Shown: positions 1-9,020, counted from the first letter of the stretch. The stretch is 64,000 nt of DNA from an uncultured Alphaproteobacteria bacterium (GCA_937931645.1 CALHAR010000004.1:62001-126000), one strand, 5' to 3'. Translations and numbers: made by a program. The notes: generated by a model not told the origin, from the letters alone.

Positions 1-263
1 CGCTTTGGTACGCCATGTGCTGAAAAAATAACAGGCTGTCCGTCATTGGGAATTTCGTCTAACGTTTCAACAAAAACCGCGCCTTTATGACGCAGACTTT
101 CCACCACATATTTGTTATGAACAATCTCGTGACGTACATAAACGGGCGCGCCATATTTTTCTAAAGATTTCTCAACAATTTGAATCGCACGGTCAACGCC
201 CGCACAAAAACCTCTTGGGCTTGTCAGAAGTATTTTCATATTGCTTTTAGCTGTAGTATTCAT
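1..263 (-). CDS. ispH: 4-hydroxy-3-methylbut-2-enyl diphosphate reductase, N-terminal part (cut by window edge)
   Basis: Reading the minus strand from the ATG at 261-263 gives an N-terminus with [13 protein letters not shown], the signature of IspH/LytB around the first iron-sulfur cysteine, followed by the family block VRHEIVHN and then FSAHGV. IspH reduces HMBPP to IPP and DMAPP in the last step of the MEP isoprenoid pathway, which fits dxs, ispA and ispB elsewhere in this window. The gene runs off position 1, so only about 87 codons are visible. The start at 263 is preferred over the in-frame ATG at 239 because AGG lies about 8 bases upstream of it; nothing similar precedes 239. Confidence 0.95.
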   Translation of the reverse strand, partial: MNTTAKSNMKILLTSPRGFCAGVDRAIQIVEKSLEKYGAPVYVRHEIVHNKYVVESLRHKGAVFVETLDEIPNDGQPVIFSAHGVPK

Positions 264-373
264 AGAACCTATATATAAGACAGCTCTTTAAAAATCCACA
301 TATAAGAATCAACTGACAGCAATTCATAAGCAAAAATCTATAAACAAAAATATAACATAACGTACTTTTTATC

Positions 374-402
374 TTGTCAATCAAGGCGCGCTCTCATACC
401 CT
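374..402 (+). promoter_or_regulatory. possible leaderless promoter of the 409 lipoprotein gene
   Basis: TTGTCA (374-379), a 17-base spacer and TACCCT (397-402) lie exactly six bases before the ATG at 409. The -10 match is poor. The spacing equals that of the stronger promoters at 9123 and 63933. Confidence 0.35.
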
Positions 403-408
403 ATGACC

Positions 409-1050
409 ATGAAAATATACAAAATAATACTCGTGTCCTTTCTCGCCCTCTCTTTAAATGCGTGTGAAACATTTGAAGGGGTTAAAAGAGACTTTGGCTT
501 ACTCAACACTGCCGTTGGCAGTAAAGTACAAGACATAAAAACCGTAGCGTCTGATAACACAAAAGAAGTACCGCAAACCGCAACCGTCATTTTAAATGAC
601 GGGACATGCCCTCCCATTTCGGTTGATCCACAACTCAACTCTGTTTCTGAATTTTACGACATAGAAAAACCAAGCTCAGGGACAGAAGTTTCAACGCTGA
701 ACTTAATTGATACAAAAAGTGCCTGTGAAGTAAATGGTGAATTTTTAGAAGTTCAAATTGAAATCTCTTTTGCTGGAGAGTTAGGGCCAAAAGCCAAACG
801 CAAAACAGGGGATCGCCCCTTCTTTGCCTACCCTTATTTCATTGCGGTCACCGATAATGAAGGAACGGAACTCGCCAAAGAACTCTTTGCCGCTTCTGTA
901 ACTTATGATTCTAAACAAGAAAAGATTCAGTTGGTTGATACTATTCGTCAAAAACTACCACTTAATGATGATGGCTCGACACCCGCCTACCAAATTAAAA
1001 TTGGCTTTCAACTCACTGAAAAACAATTATTTTACAACGCATCTAGATAA
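409..1050 (+). CDS. putative lipoprotein of unknown function
   Basis: The product (213 aa from the ATG at 409) begins with a basic residue, a hydrophobic stretch and the lipobox LNAC, so it should be exported and lipidated. The mature part is polar, with CPP and SACE cysteines about 40 residues apart and no domain I recognise. An in-frame ATG at 403 would add two residues. I prefer 409 because a promoter-like TTGTCA-N17-TACCCT ends six bases before it and no Shine-Dalgarno sequence is visible, as expected for a leaderless message. It lies between ispH (divergent) and a SIS isomerase gene 37 bases downstream. Function unknown. Confidence 0.8.
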   Translation: MKIYKIILVSFLALSLNACETFEGVKRDFGLLNTAVGSKVQDIKTVASDNTKEVPQTATVILNDGTCPPISVDPQLNSVSEFYDIEKPSSGTEVSTLNLIDTKSACEVNGEFLEVQIEISFAGELGPKAKRKTGDRPFFAYPYFIAVTDNEGTELAKELFAASVTYDSKQEKIQLVDTIRQKLPLNDDGSTPAYQIKIGFQLTEKQLFYNASR

Positions 1051-1087
1051 TAAAAAATAACCAGAATAGTAAAGGCACGTAACAACC

Positions 1088-1717
1088 ATGGTTGACTTAA
1101 GCACTAAACAACCCGAAGTCAAAACACCGACAAAGGGGTATGACGATCTGGAGTATTGGACAAAGATAACCACTGCTCATACAAAATGTGCGGCCAAGAC
1201 TTTTGCAACACAGTTTGAAACCATTCAAAAAATGGTTGATATGGCGGTTGAGGTTATCACCAATGGCAACAAAGTTTTATTTTTTGGTAACGGGGGCAGT
1301 GCCGCCGACAGTCAACATATCGCCGCTGAAATGGCCGTCAAACTCAAAGACGAACGCCCGCCAATCGCCGCCCTTGCTTTAAGTTTGGATTCCTCTGCCC
1401 TTACCGCAACGGCGAATGACTTTGGTTTTGATCAAATCTATCAACGTCAGGTTCGCGCCCTTGGTTATGCGGGTGACCTCGCCGTCGGCCTCAGCACCTC
1501 TGGTAATAGTGAGAATATTTTAAATGGCCTTAAAAAAGCCCGCCGCATGGGCATGCAAACTGTCGGTTGGTCTGGTAAGACTGGCGGTAAAATGCCAGGG
1601 CATTGTGATCTTATGCTGTGTATTGATGAAACAGACCCTGGCCGTATCCAAGAAATGCACATCACCATGGGGCATATTTTTGTTGGAATGCTGGAACAGC
1701 GTTTGGGACTGGTTTAA
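1088..1717 (+). CDS. gmhA: SIS-domain phosphoheptose isomerase (GmhA/DiaA family)
   Basis: This is a single SIS domain of 209 aa. It shows the family blocks FFGNGGSAADSQHIAAEM, LGYAGDLAVGLSTSGNSENI and EMHITMGHIFVGMLE, at the usual GmhA length. GmhA converts sedoheptulose 7-phosphate to D-glycero-D-manno-heptose 7-phosphate for LPS core heptose, and the GT9 heptosyltransferase-like gene at 29864 is consistent with heptose use. The related DiaA, a DnaA-binding initiator-associating protein, has the same fold, so the assignment to GmhA rests on similarity and not on context. The 37-base gap to the lipoprotein gene upstream could allow cotranscription. Confidence 0.85.
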   Translation: MVDLSTKQPEVKTPTKGYDDLEYWTKITTAHTKCAAKTFATQFETIQKMVDMAVEVITNGNKVLFFGNGGSAADSQHIAAEMAVKLKDERPPIAALALSLDSSALTATANDFGFDQIYQRQVRALGYAGDLAVGLSTSGNSENILNGLKKARRMGMQTVGWSGKTGGKMPGHCDLMLCIDETDPGRIQEMHITMGHIFVGMLEQRLGLV

Positions 1718-1762
1718 CACCCTGACTTTACTCCCGCCCTTATTTAAAATTCCTACACCCTT

Positions 1763-2788
1763 ATGAAACCAACATTATATACCAGCGCACTATCACACAA
1801 ACATGATACAGGCGCAGGTCACCCTGAAAGCTCTGCTCGTATTGCCGCGTTAGAAGACCTGTTCCAAACTGCTCCTTTTAAAGACTGGCCACAAAAAACC
1901 GCACACGCGGCTGAACTTGACACTATTCTCCTCGCCCATGACGAAGATTATATTTTCAACCTTCAGGATAAAACACCTGACCAAGGATTATTTTATTTAG
2001 ATGGTGATACCGTTCTATCGCCCGCCTCTTACGATGCCGCGCTTCATGCCGCTGGCGCAGTTTGTGATGCTGTCGATGATGTTATAAATTCTACCACTTC
2101 GCTGTCACAGAAGAAAAACAAGCGTCCTCGCGCTTGCACGCATGACGGCTTTCAAAATGCGAGAGCATTTTGCGCGACGCGCCCACCCGGGCATCATGCT
2201 GAACCAACACACGCACTTGGTTTTTGTTTAATGAATAATATTTTTATCGGCGCAAAACATGCCTTAAATCAATATGCGCAAAGCACGCATAATATTAAAA
2301 AAATTGCGATTATTGATTTTGATGTCCATCACGGCAATGGAACAGAAACAATGTGCCGCGCTCATAACAACGCGCACCCCGATACACCCATATTTTATAT
2401 TTCGACCCATGGTCACCCCCTATTCCCCCACGGTATTCATGGCGGCGGTGATCCTGCGCAAAATGATGATACAACGCTCAATATTCACCTGCCAGATAAA
2501 TGTACCTCGGCGCAGTTTCGTAATCTGTATGAAGGCCAAGTCTTTCCCACACTCGATGCTTTCGCGCCAGATTTACTAATGCTCTCGGCGGGGTTTGATG
2601 CGCATAAGAATGACCCCCTCGCCTCTGCGGCTTTAGAAACTGCCGATTATGGCTGGCTCACCCGTCATCTATGCGATATCGCCACCAAACATAGTAAAGG
2701 CCGCGTGGTTTCGGTGCTGGAAGGCGGCTATGATATCCCCGCCCTAACCGACAGCGTCACGGCGCACTTGAAAGAACTGGCGATATAA
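1763..2788 (+). CDS. histone deacetylase-family amidohydrolase
   Basis: Class II-like bacterial HDAC or acetylpolyamine amidohydrolase of 341 aa. Visible active-site blocks are RPPGHHA (tandem histidines), DFDVHHGNGTE (zinc ligands), SAGFDAHKNDPLA and LEGGYD. The likely reaction is removal of acetyl groups from polyamines or another small amide; the substrate is unknown. In many alphaproteobacteria this gene directly precedes xseB-ispA-dxs; here two opposing Sel1 genes separate them. Residues about 108-130 are an insertion rich in K and R just before the catalytic NARAFCATRPPGHH block. It contains a palindromic repeat (2123-2148) that also occurs in dxs in the same frame. All catalytic motifs remain intact. 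Confidence 0.93.
   Translation: MKPTLYTSALSHKHDTGAGHPESSARIAALEDLFQTAPFKDWPQKTAHAAELDTILLAHDEDYIFNLQDKTPDQGLFYLDGDTVLSPASYDAALHAAGAVCDAVDDVINSTTSLSQKKNKRPRACTHDGFQNARAFCATRPPGHHAEPTHALGFCLMNNIFIGAKHALNQYAQSTHNIKKIAIIDFDVHHGNGTETMCRAHNNAHPDTPIFYISTHGHPLFPHGIHGGGDPAQNDDTTLNIHLPDKCTSAQFRNLYEGQVFPTLDAFAPDLLMLSAGFDAHKNDPLASAALETADYGWLTRHLCDIATKHSKGRVVSVLEGGYDIPALTDSVTAHLKELAI
2123..2148 (+). repeat. palindromic element A, copy 1, in frame inside the HDAC gene
   Basis: A 26-base unit starts CGTCC and ends GCATGACGG, with outer arms CGTC/GACG. It matches 22 of 26 bases at 7486-7511 in dxs. Both copies are codon-aligned and read R-P-x-A-C-x-H-D-G. Confidence 0.75.
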
Positions 2789-2813
2789 ACTTGCGGTTAT
2801 ATCCCACACCTTA

Positions 2814-3440
2814 TTAAGGAGATTCTGGCTTTGGTTTTCTTGGCAACTGACCAATGGAAAGAACACCTTCTCCCTGCCTGATATCAGCTATATCTTGTCT
2901 CACTTGAAGGAGTATCTTTACAAGAGAGTGGTTACTCAAATTTTCATCTTTTGTTGCCGATGAAAAGCTTTCATTTAACTCTTCTAATTTCTCTAATTTA
3001 CCCAGTTCAATTTCATCACCTTTAAATTCATCACGTATTTCTTCAAGTAGGATTTCTTGCAATGCATCAAGCGCCGTTAATTGAGAGTCACGGATAGCTG
3101 TTAATTGCTTATTATTGAACAAACTTATTTCTGAATCAGGATTATCTGTAACCTTTAAGTACGTTCCTTCTTCTCCAAGGGCGCAAATCCTTTTTCTTGC
3201 TTCTTCAAAATCTTGGTCTACGCCAATACCATACATGTATAAATAACCCAGCTCTAGTTGAGCGTCTATTAAACCTAAATCCGCCGCTTCATTAATCGCC
3301 GATAATATATCATCTTCTACTTCGTCGTCTAGACGTGCATTTTCTTCAGAATCCAGCAATATTTGATGATCTTTCATCGCTTTCTCATACAAATCTTGGG
3401 CTCTTTTTAGGGTATTTTCGGGGGTTAAATCATCTGTCAT
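2814..3440 (-). CDS. Sel1-like repeat protein, unknown role
   Basis: 208 aa, acidic and without a signal peptide. Residues about 50-90 (AADLGLIDAQLELGYLYMYGIGVDQDFEEARKRI) fit one Sel1/TPR-like repeat, the helical-hairpin type used for protein-protein contacts. The C-terminal half is helical (ALDALQEILLEEIRDEF) and weakly resembles the duplicated C-terminal unit of its neighbour at 3580, so the two may be diverged paralogues. Its upstream region carries TTGACATAA, shared with four other unknown genes here, and AGGA lies about 10 bases before the ATG. It sits opposite to and inside the HDAC-xseB-ispA-dxs order, as if inserted. Partner unknown. Confidence 0.8.
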   Translation of the reverse strand: MTDDLTPENTLKRAQDLYEKAMKDHQILLDSEENARLDDEVEDDILSAINEAADLGLIDAQLELGYLYMYGIGVDQDFEEARKRICALGEEGTYLKVTDNPDSEISLFNNKQLTAIRDSQLTALDALQEILLEEIRDEFKGDEIELGKLEKLEELNESFSSATKDENLSNHSLVKILLQVRQDIADIRQGEGVLSIGQLPRKPKPESP

Positions 3441-3499
3441 AACTTACATCCTGCGTAATTTTATCCTATAAAGGGACATAACTAACATAAAATGTGAAG

Positions 3500-3508
3500 T
3501 TATGTCAA
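3500..3508 (-). promoter_or_regulatory. TTGACATAA block upstream of the 2814-3440 gene
   Basis: The minus strand reads TATTGACATAAC here, 60 bases before the start codon. It is identical over TTGACATAA to blocks before four other accessory genes. A clear -10 at standard spacing is not obvious. Confidence 0.5.
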
Positions 3509-3579
3509 TATAAATTTGAAGATAAATCTCTCTAACAAGCCCTTACTCTTTGAGTGTTAATCTAAGGCGAGAAACGCCT

Positions 3580-4401
3580 CTAAGGCTTTATTACTGGCTG
3601 CTGAGCTGGCTTAATTATACCCGCATCTACAAGGTTTCTATTCGTTATATCTAATATTCTTCCTATATTTCCAAAATCCGCCGCTGTTGAAAAGGCATGA
3701 CGCATCTCCGCGTTAAGACGACAACTAAGCTCATAAATAAGATCATCTCTAACATAAAGACTATTACTGACATTGAGGCCATTATCACCTTCGACCACAG
3801 GTAACCTTACTTTTGCTTGCGTATTCCACCCTCGCAACCTTTGTCCAGTCGGGCGCGCTGTTGCAATCGCATTGGCCTCTAATAAAGAAATATTAATTAA
3901 ATCTAACGTTCGTCCTATTTTTCCAAAAGATGCGGCTGTCCTAAAACTACCACGTAGTTCCTGATGAAGCCGTAGCTCAATCTCTTCAAGAACTTGCTCT
4001 TTCAAATAAAAAAGCCCTGCCGATCTTAAATCTTCATTTTCTACAATGTTAGAAAAGATTAAGCGTGCCCTTTCAAAGTCCTGAGCCACACCCTGCCCTT
4101 TTGTATAACAAACCCCTAGATTATATTGTGCGACCGCATCTCCTTGGCGCGCCGCAGAACGAAATAACTCAAATGCTTTTTCAAGATTACCCTCTACTTC
4201 AATTTTATTTGATGCATACAACTGTCCTAAAGAATTTTGTGCATAGGTAAAACTCGGGTCAATTTCCATTATACCTTCTAAGACTTCAGCCATACCCTGA
4301 AAATCTCCATCATCACCCAATATTTTTGCTTGATTATACAACGCTCCTACCACCGTCACTGGCGCACTTAATGTCACTAATTTAAATGTTTGTTGCATCA
4401 T
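3580..4401 (-). CDS. Sel1-like repeat protein with a duplicated C-terminal unit
   Basis: 273 aa. Residues about 20-65 form a TPR-like region (YAQNSLGQLYASN). Residues about 72-110 form a Sel1 repeat (AFELFRSAARQGDAVAQYNLGVCYTKGQGVAQDFERA). The C-terminal half contains an obvious internal duplication: residues 132-179 and 216-263 share the pattern L-x4-R-L-x-x-E-[LM]-R-x-[SA]-F-x-T-A-A-x-F-G-x-I-G-R-x-L-D, separated by a basic linker. I know no name for this unit. A TTGACATAA block lies upstream, and the gene is tandem with the Sel1 gene at 2814. There is no clear signal peptide, although residues 8-22 are mildly hydrophobic. Such proteins often act as scaffolds or, in intracellular bacteria, as effectors; that role is speculation here. 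Confidence 0.8.
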   Translation of the reverse strand: MMQQTFKLVTLSAPVTVVGALYNQAKILGDDGDFQGMAEVLEGIMEIDPSFTYAQNSLGQLYASNKIEVEGNLEKAFELFRSAARQGDAVAQYNLGVCYTKGQGVAQDFERARLIFSNIVENEDLRSAGLFYLKEQVLEEIELRLHQELRGSFRTAASFGKIGRTLDLINISLLEANAIATARPTGQRLRGWNTQAKVRLPVVEGDNGLNVSNSLYVRDDLIYELSCRLNAEMRHAFSTAADFGNIGRILDITNRNLVDAGIIKPAQQPVIKP

Positions 4402-4457
4402 TTTATGTTGGCTTTATTTTGTTCTTTGGAAGGATATAATTAACACTTCATTTTAAA

Positions 4458-4466
4458 TTATGTCAA
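4458..4466 (-). promoter_or_regulatory. TTGACATAA block upstream of the 3580-4401 gene
   Basis: The minus strand reads ATATTGACATAATTT about 57 bases before the start. It is followed by AT-rich sequence with TAATTA and TATATC, either of which could serve as a -10. It shares nine identical bases with the other members of the set. Confidence 0.5.
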
Positions 4467-4560
4467 TATTTATTTACCCCTTCTCTATATCCACCTAATA
4501 TCTTGAGAAATTCAGGAATCTGGCATAGACTTCTGCATCTTAAATAGGGAAACACGGTAA

Positions 4561-4833
4561 ATGAGCACACAAACTAAATCTGATAATACAAGGTCAGAAA
4601 AACTAAGCCCTGAAAGCTTAAGTTTTGAACAAGCATTGGCGGAACTTGAAACCATTGTCACCGCTTTAGAAAGCGGTAAATCACCTTTGGAGGACTCCAT
4701 ATCCGCGTATGATCGCGGTATAGCCCTTAAAAAACATTGTGAAAAGAAGCTCAATGAAGCGCAAGAAAAAATAGAAAAAATCACCATTGGGTCAGATGGC
4801 GTTCCTTCGGCTGTCCCTTTCGAAACAGAGTAA
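4561..4833 (+). CDS. xseB: exodeoxyribonuclease VII small subunit
   Basis: 90 aa with the XseB core: SFEQALAELETIVTALESGKSPLEDSI, then YDRGIALKKHCEKKLNEAQEKIEKI. It is the small subunit of exonuclease VII, which pairs in several copies with XseA to degrade single-stranded DNA. It is followed by ispA and dxs in the usual alphaproteobacterial order. AGGGA lies about 12 bases before the ATG. The 86-base AT-rich gap to ispA is larger than is typical for this operon. Confidence 0.93.
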   Translation: MSTQTKSDNTRSEKLSPESLSFEQALAELETIVTALESGKSPLEDSISAYDRGIALKKHCEKKLNEAQEKIEKITIGSDGVPSAVPFETE

Positions 4834-4919
4834 ATAACAAGTAAAACCAACAATATTATTAAACAAACAAAAAAGAATAAAAGCTAAATATAATAAAAAA
4901 ATAAGAAAGACTTTATACC

Positions 4920-5828
4920 ATGCCATCACCTCGCGATGCCTCCCCCCGCCTGCAACAGGCTCTGGATGAAACTGTTCAATCAGTTGAAAAAACAATTAAA
5001 CGCATTTTGCCTGAAACGGACTTGGCAGAGCGTCACTTGTTTGATGCCATGCGTTATGGTGTTTTGACGGGTGGTAAACGTCTTCGCCCTTTCATGGTGG
5101 TACAGGCCGCGGCCTTATTTAATGTTGACCCTTCCCGCGCCAGACGTGCGGCGGCGGCGGTTGAATTCCTTCACTGCTATTCCCTTATTCATGATGACTT
5201 GCCCGCCATGGATAACTCTGACAAACGCCGTGGTAAAGCCACCGTACACCGCAAGTTTGACGAAGCCACCGCAATCTTAGCTGGTGACTCCTTGCTCACC
5301 CTCGCCTTTGAAGTTCTGGCAGATCGTGACACCCATAATGACCCTCATGTTCGGATTGAGCTTGTACGGAAACTTGCCATCGCTTCTGGTGGTCACGGTA
5401 TGGTTGGTGGTCAAATGCTTGACCTTATTGGTGAAAAAGAAGAATTTGACCTCGGTACAATTTCACGTATGCAACGTATGAAAACAGGACATCTTTTTGC
5501 CTTTGCTTGCGAGGCTGGCGCTATCCTCGGTAAAGCCAGTGACCAGCATAAAAAAGCCTTATGCAGTTATGCGTATGACCTCGGTCTTGCTTTCCAAGTT
5601 ACTGATGATGTTTTGGATGTTGAGGCAGACCCACGTGATACCGGTAAGCCCGCCAATCAAGATGCGCAGGCTGGTAAATCCACCTTTGTTTCCACCATGG
5701 GGAAAGAGCAAGCCAAAATGCGTGCTGAAATGCTGGTTCATCAAGCCATCCGCCACCTCCATATATTTGATGGTCGCGCTGAAATACTGAAAGAACTCGC
5801 CATGTATGTCCTAGAAAGACGTGCCTAG
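4920..5828 (+). CDS. ispA: farnesyl (geranyl) diphosphate synthase
   Basis: 302 aa trans-prenyltransferase. The first aspartate-rich motif is in HDDLPAMDNSDKRRG, a short-chain-type DDxxxxD. The second is DDVLDVEAD. The substrate-binding block GGKRLRPF and GGQMLDLIGE are also present. It condenses IPP with DMAPP/GPP to make FPP, which feeds the longer-chain synthase encoded at 36996 and other isoprenoids. It lies between xseB and dxs, 73 bases before the latter. Length and motifs are typical, and I see no insertion. Confidence 0.95.
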   Translation: MPSPRDASPRLQQALDETVQSVEKTIKRILPETDLAERHLFDAMRYGVLTGGKRLRPFMVVQAAALFNVDPSRARRAAAAVEFLHCYSLIHDDLPAMDNSDKRRGKATVHRKFDEATAILAGDSLLTLAFEVLADRDTHNDPHVRIELVRKLAIASGGHGMVGGQMLDLIGEKEEFDLGTISRMQRMKTGHLFAFACEAGAILGKASDQHKKALCSYAYDLGLAFQVTDDVLDVEADPRDTGKPANQDAQAGKSTFVSTMGKEQAKMRAEMLVHQAIRHLHIFDGRAEILKELAMYVLERRA

Positions 5829-5901
5829 TTTTTCCTATATTTTAAAGAAAAAACCTTAAATTCCTTGGAATTCGGCGCAAGCCACGTTAAAACGGTGCAT
5901 C

Positions 5902-7887
5902 ATGAAAATTGTACATAGCAAATCCGCGCCTGAAGAGCCGAAAACCTCGCAAACGCCTCTGCTCGACACCGTTAATGAGCCCGCAGATATGCGCGGTTTC
6001 AACGATGATCAGCTCAAGCAACTGGCGGATGAGCTACGCCTCGCTACGATTGATGCAGTTTCTAAGACAGGCGGGCATTTAGGCGCAGGCCTTGGCGTGG
6101 TTGAGCTTACCACCGCTATCCACGCGATATTTAACACCCCTGATGATAAGCTGATCTTTGATGTCGGCCATCAATGCTACCCGCATAAGATCCTCACAGG
6201 GCGTCGGGACCGTATTGAGACCTTACGCAAAGGCGATGGCTTGTCTGGCTTTACCAAACGGGCCGAGAGTGAGTATGACCCCTTCGGCGCCGCACACAGC
6301 TCCACCTCCATCTCCGCTGGCCTTGGTATGGCGGTCGCCCGCGACCTACAACCAGACAGCAAGACAAAGCATATTATCTCCGTTATTGGTGATGGTGCAA
6401 TGTCGGCGGGTATGGCCTATGAAGCCCTCAATAACGCAGGCGCGCTTAAATCAAAACTGATTGTTATCTTGAACGATAATAATATGAGCATCGCCCCGCC
6501 CGTTGGCGCGATGAGCGGTTACCTCACAGGTCTTGTATCTTCTAAACCTTACTTTACCGCCCGCGACATGGCCAAGAAAATCACCAAGCTTCTACCTGAG
6601 CCCCTACAAAAAGCCGCCGCCCGCGCCGAAGAAACGGCGCGCGTTACCCTTGGCGGTGGTACTATGTTTGAAGAGATGGGCTTTTACTATGTCGGCCCTG
6701 TCGATGGTCATGACATGCACGCCCTTCTTGGCATCTTACGCAATGTCCGTGACAATATTGACGGTCCTATTTTAATTCACGCCATCACTAAAAAAGGCAA
6801 AGGTTACGCCCCTGCGGAGAACGCGCCTGATAAAATGCACGGCGTTGCAAAATTTGATGTGGTAACAGGCAACCAATTTAAGTCAAAATCCTTACGCCCT
6901 TCTTACACCAAAGTCTTCGCGCAGGAGCTAATTGAACAAGCACATAAAGATGATAAAATCGTCGGCATCACCGCCGCCATGCCAGGCGGTACAGGCATGG
7001 ATTTGTTCGGAAAAGAATTCGCAAATCGCATGTTTGATGTCGGCATCGCCGAACAACACGCGGTGACCTTCGCCGCTGGCCTCGCTACCGAGGGCTTAAA
7101 ACCCTTCTGCGCAATATACTCTACCTTCTTACAACGTGGCTATGACCAAGTGGTGCATGATGTCGCCATTCAAAATATACCTGTGCGTTTCGCCATTGAC
7201 CGCGCAGGTCTTGTCGGTGCCGATGGCTGCACCCACGCGGGCAGCTTTGATATCGCTTATCTGGGCTGCTTGCCCAACTTCGTTCTTATGGCCGCCAGTG
7301 ATGAGCTGGAATTAAAACACATGGTCGCCACCGCCGCCGCTTATGATGACGGACCCATCGCGTTCAGATACCCACGCGGTGAAGGTACAGGCATTGATAT
7401 GGATACCCCCGCCAAGATTCTAGAAATCGGTAAGGGGCGTATAGTTCATTCCACAAGTAACTATTTCACTCCGTTAGAAGGCGGTCGTCCCCCCGCTTGC
7501 GGGCATGACGGACAAAGCGACACGAATAGTGTCGCGTTAATAAGCTACGGCACGCGTTTAAGCGAATGCAAACTCGCCACCGAAATGCTGGAGGCCGAAG
7601 GACTCACCGTCACCATCATGGATGCCCGCTTTGCCAAACCTCTGGATAAAGCGTTAATAAAATCCCTCGCTCAAACCCATGATACATTGATTACCATAGA
7701 AGAAGGCTCCATTGGCGGTTTCGGCTCGTACGTGTTGGATTTTTTAAACGAAGAAAACCTCATCGGCACCGCCTGCCGCGTCCACACCATGACCCTGCCC
7801 GATATTTTCCAAGATCAACACGCCCCCGACAAACAATACGAAGCCGCGCAATTGGTGGCAAAGGATATTGTTAAGAAGGTTCTTTAG
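5902..7887 (+). CDS. dxs: 1-deoxy-D-xylulose-5-phosphate synthase
   Basis: 661 aa, slightly longer than usual for DXS. It condenses pyruvate and glyceraldehyde 3-phosphate using thiamine diphosphate, the entry step of the MEP pathway. Seen: [15 protein letters not shown] near the N-terminus, the thiamine-diphosphate block [18 protein letters not shown], and the catalytic-glutamate block [17 protein letters not shown] in the pyrimidine domain. After [10 protein letters not shown] the protein carries about 25 extra residues before [13 protein letters not shown]. This insertion contains palindromic element A (7486-7511), which reads RPPACGHDG in the same frame as in the HDAC gene. It lies in the linker to the C-terminal transketolase domain, so activity is probably retained. 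It ends two bases from the opposing fic gene. Confidence 0.96.
   Translation: MKIVHSKSAPEEPKTSQTPLLDTVNEPADMRGFNDDQLKQLADELRLATIDAVSKTGGHLGAGLGVVELTTAIHAIFNTPDDKLIFDVGHQCYPHKILTGRRDRIETLRKGDGLSGFTKRAESEYDPFGAAHSSTSISAGLGMAVARDLQPDSKTKHIISVIGDGAMSAGMAYEALNNAGALKSKLIVILNDNNMSIAPPVGAMSGYLTGLVSSKPYFTARDMAKKITKLLPEPLQKAAARAEETARVTLGGGTMFEEMGFYYVGPVDGHDMHALLGILRNVRDNIDGPILIHAITKKGKGYAPAENAPDKMHGVAKFDVVTGNQFKSKSLRPSYTKVFAQELIEQAHKDDKIVGITAAMPGGTGMDLFGKEFANRMFDVGIAEQHAVTFAAGLATEGLKPFCAIYSTFLQRGYDQVVHDVAIQNIPVRFAIDRAGLVGADGCTHAGSFDIAYLGCLPNFVLMAASDELELKHMVATAAAYDDGPIAFRYPRGEGTGIDMDTPAKILEIGKGRIVHSTSNYFTPLEGGRPPACGHDGQSDTNSVALISYGTRLSECKLATEMLEAEGLTVTIMDARFAKPLDKALIKSLAQTHDTLITIEEGSIGGFGSYVLDFLNEENLIGTACRVHTMTLPDIFQDQHAPDKQYEAAQLVAKDIVKKVL
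7486..7511 (+). repeat. palindromic element A, copy 2, in frame inside dxs
   Basis: A 26-base unit with inner stem CCCG-CTTG-CGGG and outer arms CGTC/GACG. It is codon-aligned and encodes residues 529-537 of DXS. It matches 22 of 26 bases of the copy at 2123-2148. Confidence 0.78.
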
Positions 7888-7889
7888 AA

Positions 7890-9008
7890 CTAATAAACTT
7901 TTCTACCTTCAGCAATATTAATTAACTCTTGCATAACATATACAGCGGGCCTTTGCCCTTTTCCTTCTTTAATCATTTTTATTAATTTTGCTTCAGTTAA
8001 AGATCTTAATATATTATTTGTTGTGACTTTTGTCGGAATTGCTGACAACTCATGAAACACAGAAGCATTAATAATAGGTTTAGAGAAGAATGTATCTAAA
8101 GCAGTTATTGCATACTTTGAATTTGTTACATTACCAAAATCAATCTTCATTCTTTCGTAAAGGTCTTGTATATTTTTTGCTTTATTCGTATTTCTTTCAG
8201 CTTGAACTATAGCTCCCTTGAGAAAAAATTGAATCCATCCATGCCAATCACCACTTTCGGTTATGGCTAATAATTTATCTCTATACTCCTCATCATTTTG
8301 TTCAAAAAATTCACTCAAATAAAAGATAGGTCTTTGTAAAACCTTCTTCTGACATAGAAATAGCGGTATTAACATTCTTCCAACACGACCATTTCCATCA
8401 TTAAAGGGATGGATTATCTCAAATTGCGCATGAACAACTGCCATTTGTACCAAAGCGTCTTCAACATCTTGGGAAATAAAATTTTCTAAATTATCTAAAC
8501 TAGACTTCATCACTACTGGATTAGGTGGAATAAAGCGTGCCTCTTCAATAGGCCTTCCCCGTTTACCAATCCAATTTTGATCCTCTCGAAAAGCCCCGGG
8601 ATTTTTATCTTGCCCACGAACACTGTCCATTAAAATACTATGAAGCTCTCTTATAAGAGATAATGAAATCGGTCTATTTTCAAGATACTCTTCAGCTACC
8701 AAAAGAGCTTTCCGATAATTAATAATTTCTTGAATATCTCTTTCTTTTTCTTGTCCAAACTCTTCCCCTGCTTCATGTTCAAGAACCTCACCTAAGGTCG
8801 CCTCTGTCCCCTCAATCTTTGAAGATAAAACAGCTTCGTTTACAGTAATAGGGGATAATAGAACCGCTGAATTTATAATGCCCTCCAACATTCCATCATA
8901 TCTATTAATGGCTCCGCTTGCTTGACTTACCAGTCTTACAAGCCCATCCCATTCAACATTAATTGGAAGCATATCAGGAACACATGGTTTTTTTGCAGAT
9001 AACGACAT
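7890..9008 (-). CDS. Fic-domain AMP-transferase with N-terminal inhibitory motif
   Basis: 372 aa from the ATG at 9008. The Fic core H200-PFNDGNGRVGR-211 matches HxFx(D/E)GNGRxGR, the catalytic site that usually moves AMP from ATP to a hydroxyl side chain. S62-x3-E66-G67 fits the (S/T)xxxE(G/N) inhibitory helix placed N-terminally (class II), so the protein should hold itself inactive. The C-terminal ~80 residues look like a winged helix (NNILRSLTEAKLIKMIKEGKGQRPAVYV). A longer frame opens at 9068 but has no ribosome site and would translate the operator-like repeats. The ATG at 9008 has TTTTAGG about 8 bases upstream. The winged helix plus repeats suggest autoregulation. Confidence 0.92.
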   Translation of the reverse strand: MSLSAKKPCVPDMLPINVEWDGLVRLVSQASGAINRYDGMLEGIINSAVLLSPITVNEAVLSSKIEGTEATLGEVLEHEAGEEFGQEKERDIQEIINYRKALLVAEEYLENRPISLSLIRELHSILMDSVRGQDKNPGAFREDQNWIGKRGRPIEEARFIPPNPVVMKSSLDNLENFISQDVEDALVQMAVVHAQFEIIHPFNDGNGRVGRMLIPLFLCQKKVLQRPIFYLSEFFEQNDEEYRDKLLAITESGDWHGWIQFFLKGAIVQAERNTNKAKNIQDLYERMKIDFGNVTNSKYAITALDTFFSKPIINASVFHELSAIPTKVTTNNILRSLTEAKLIKMIKEGKGQRPAVYVMQELINIAEGRKVY

Positions 9009-9020
9009 TTTTGACCTAAA

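Noticed and set aside
5829..5901. AATTCCTTGGAATT before dxs as a riboswitch or regulator
   Set aside because: Short self-complementary stretch with an unworkably small loop; no thiamine-pyrophosphate riboswitch motifs.
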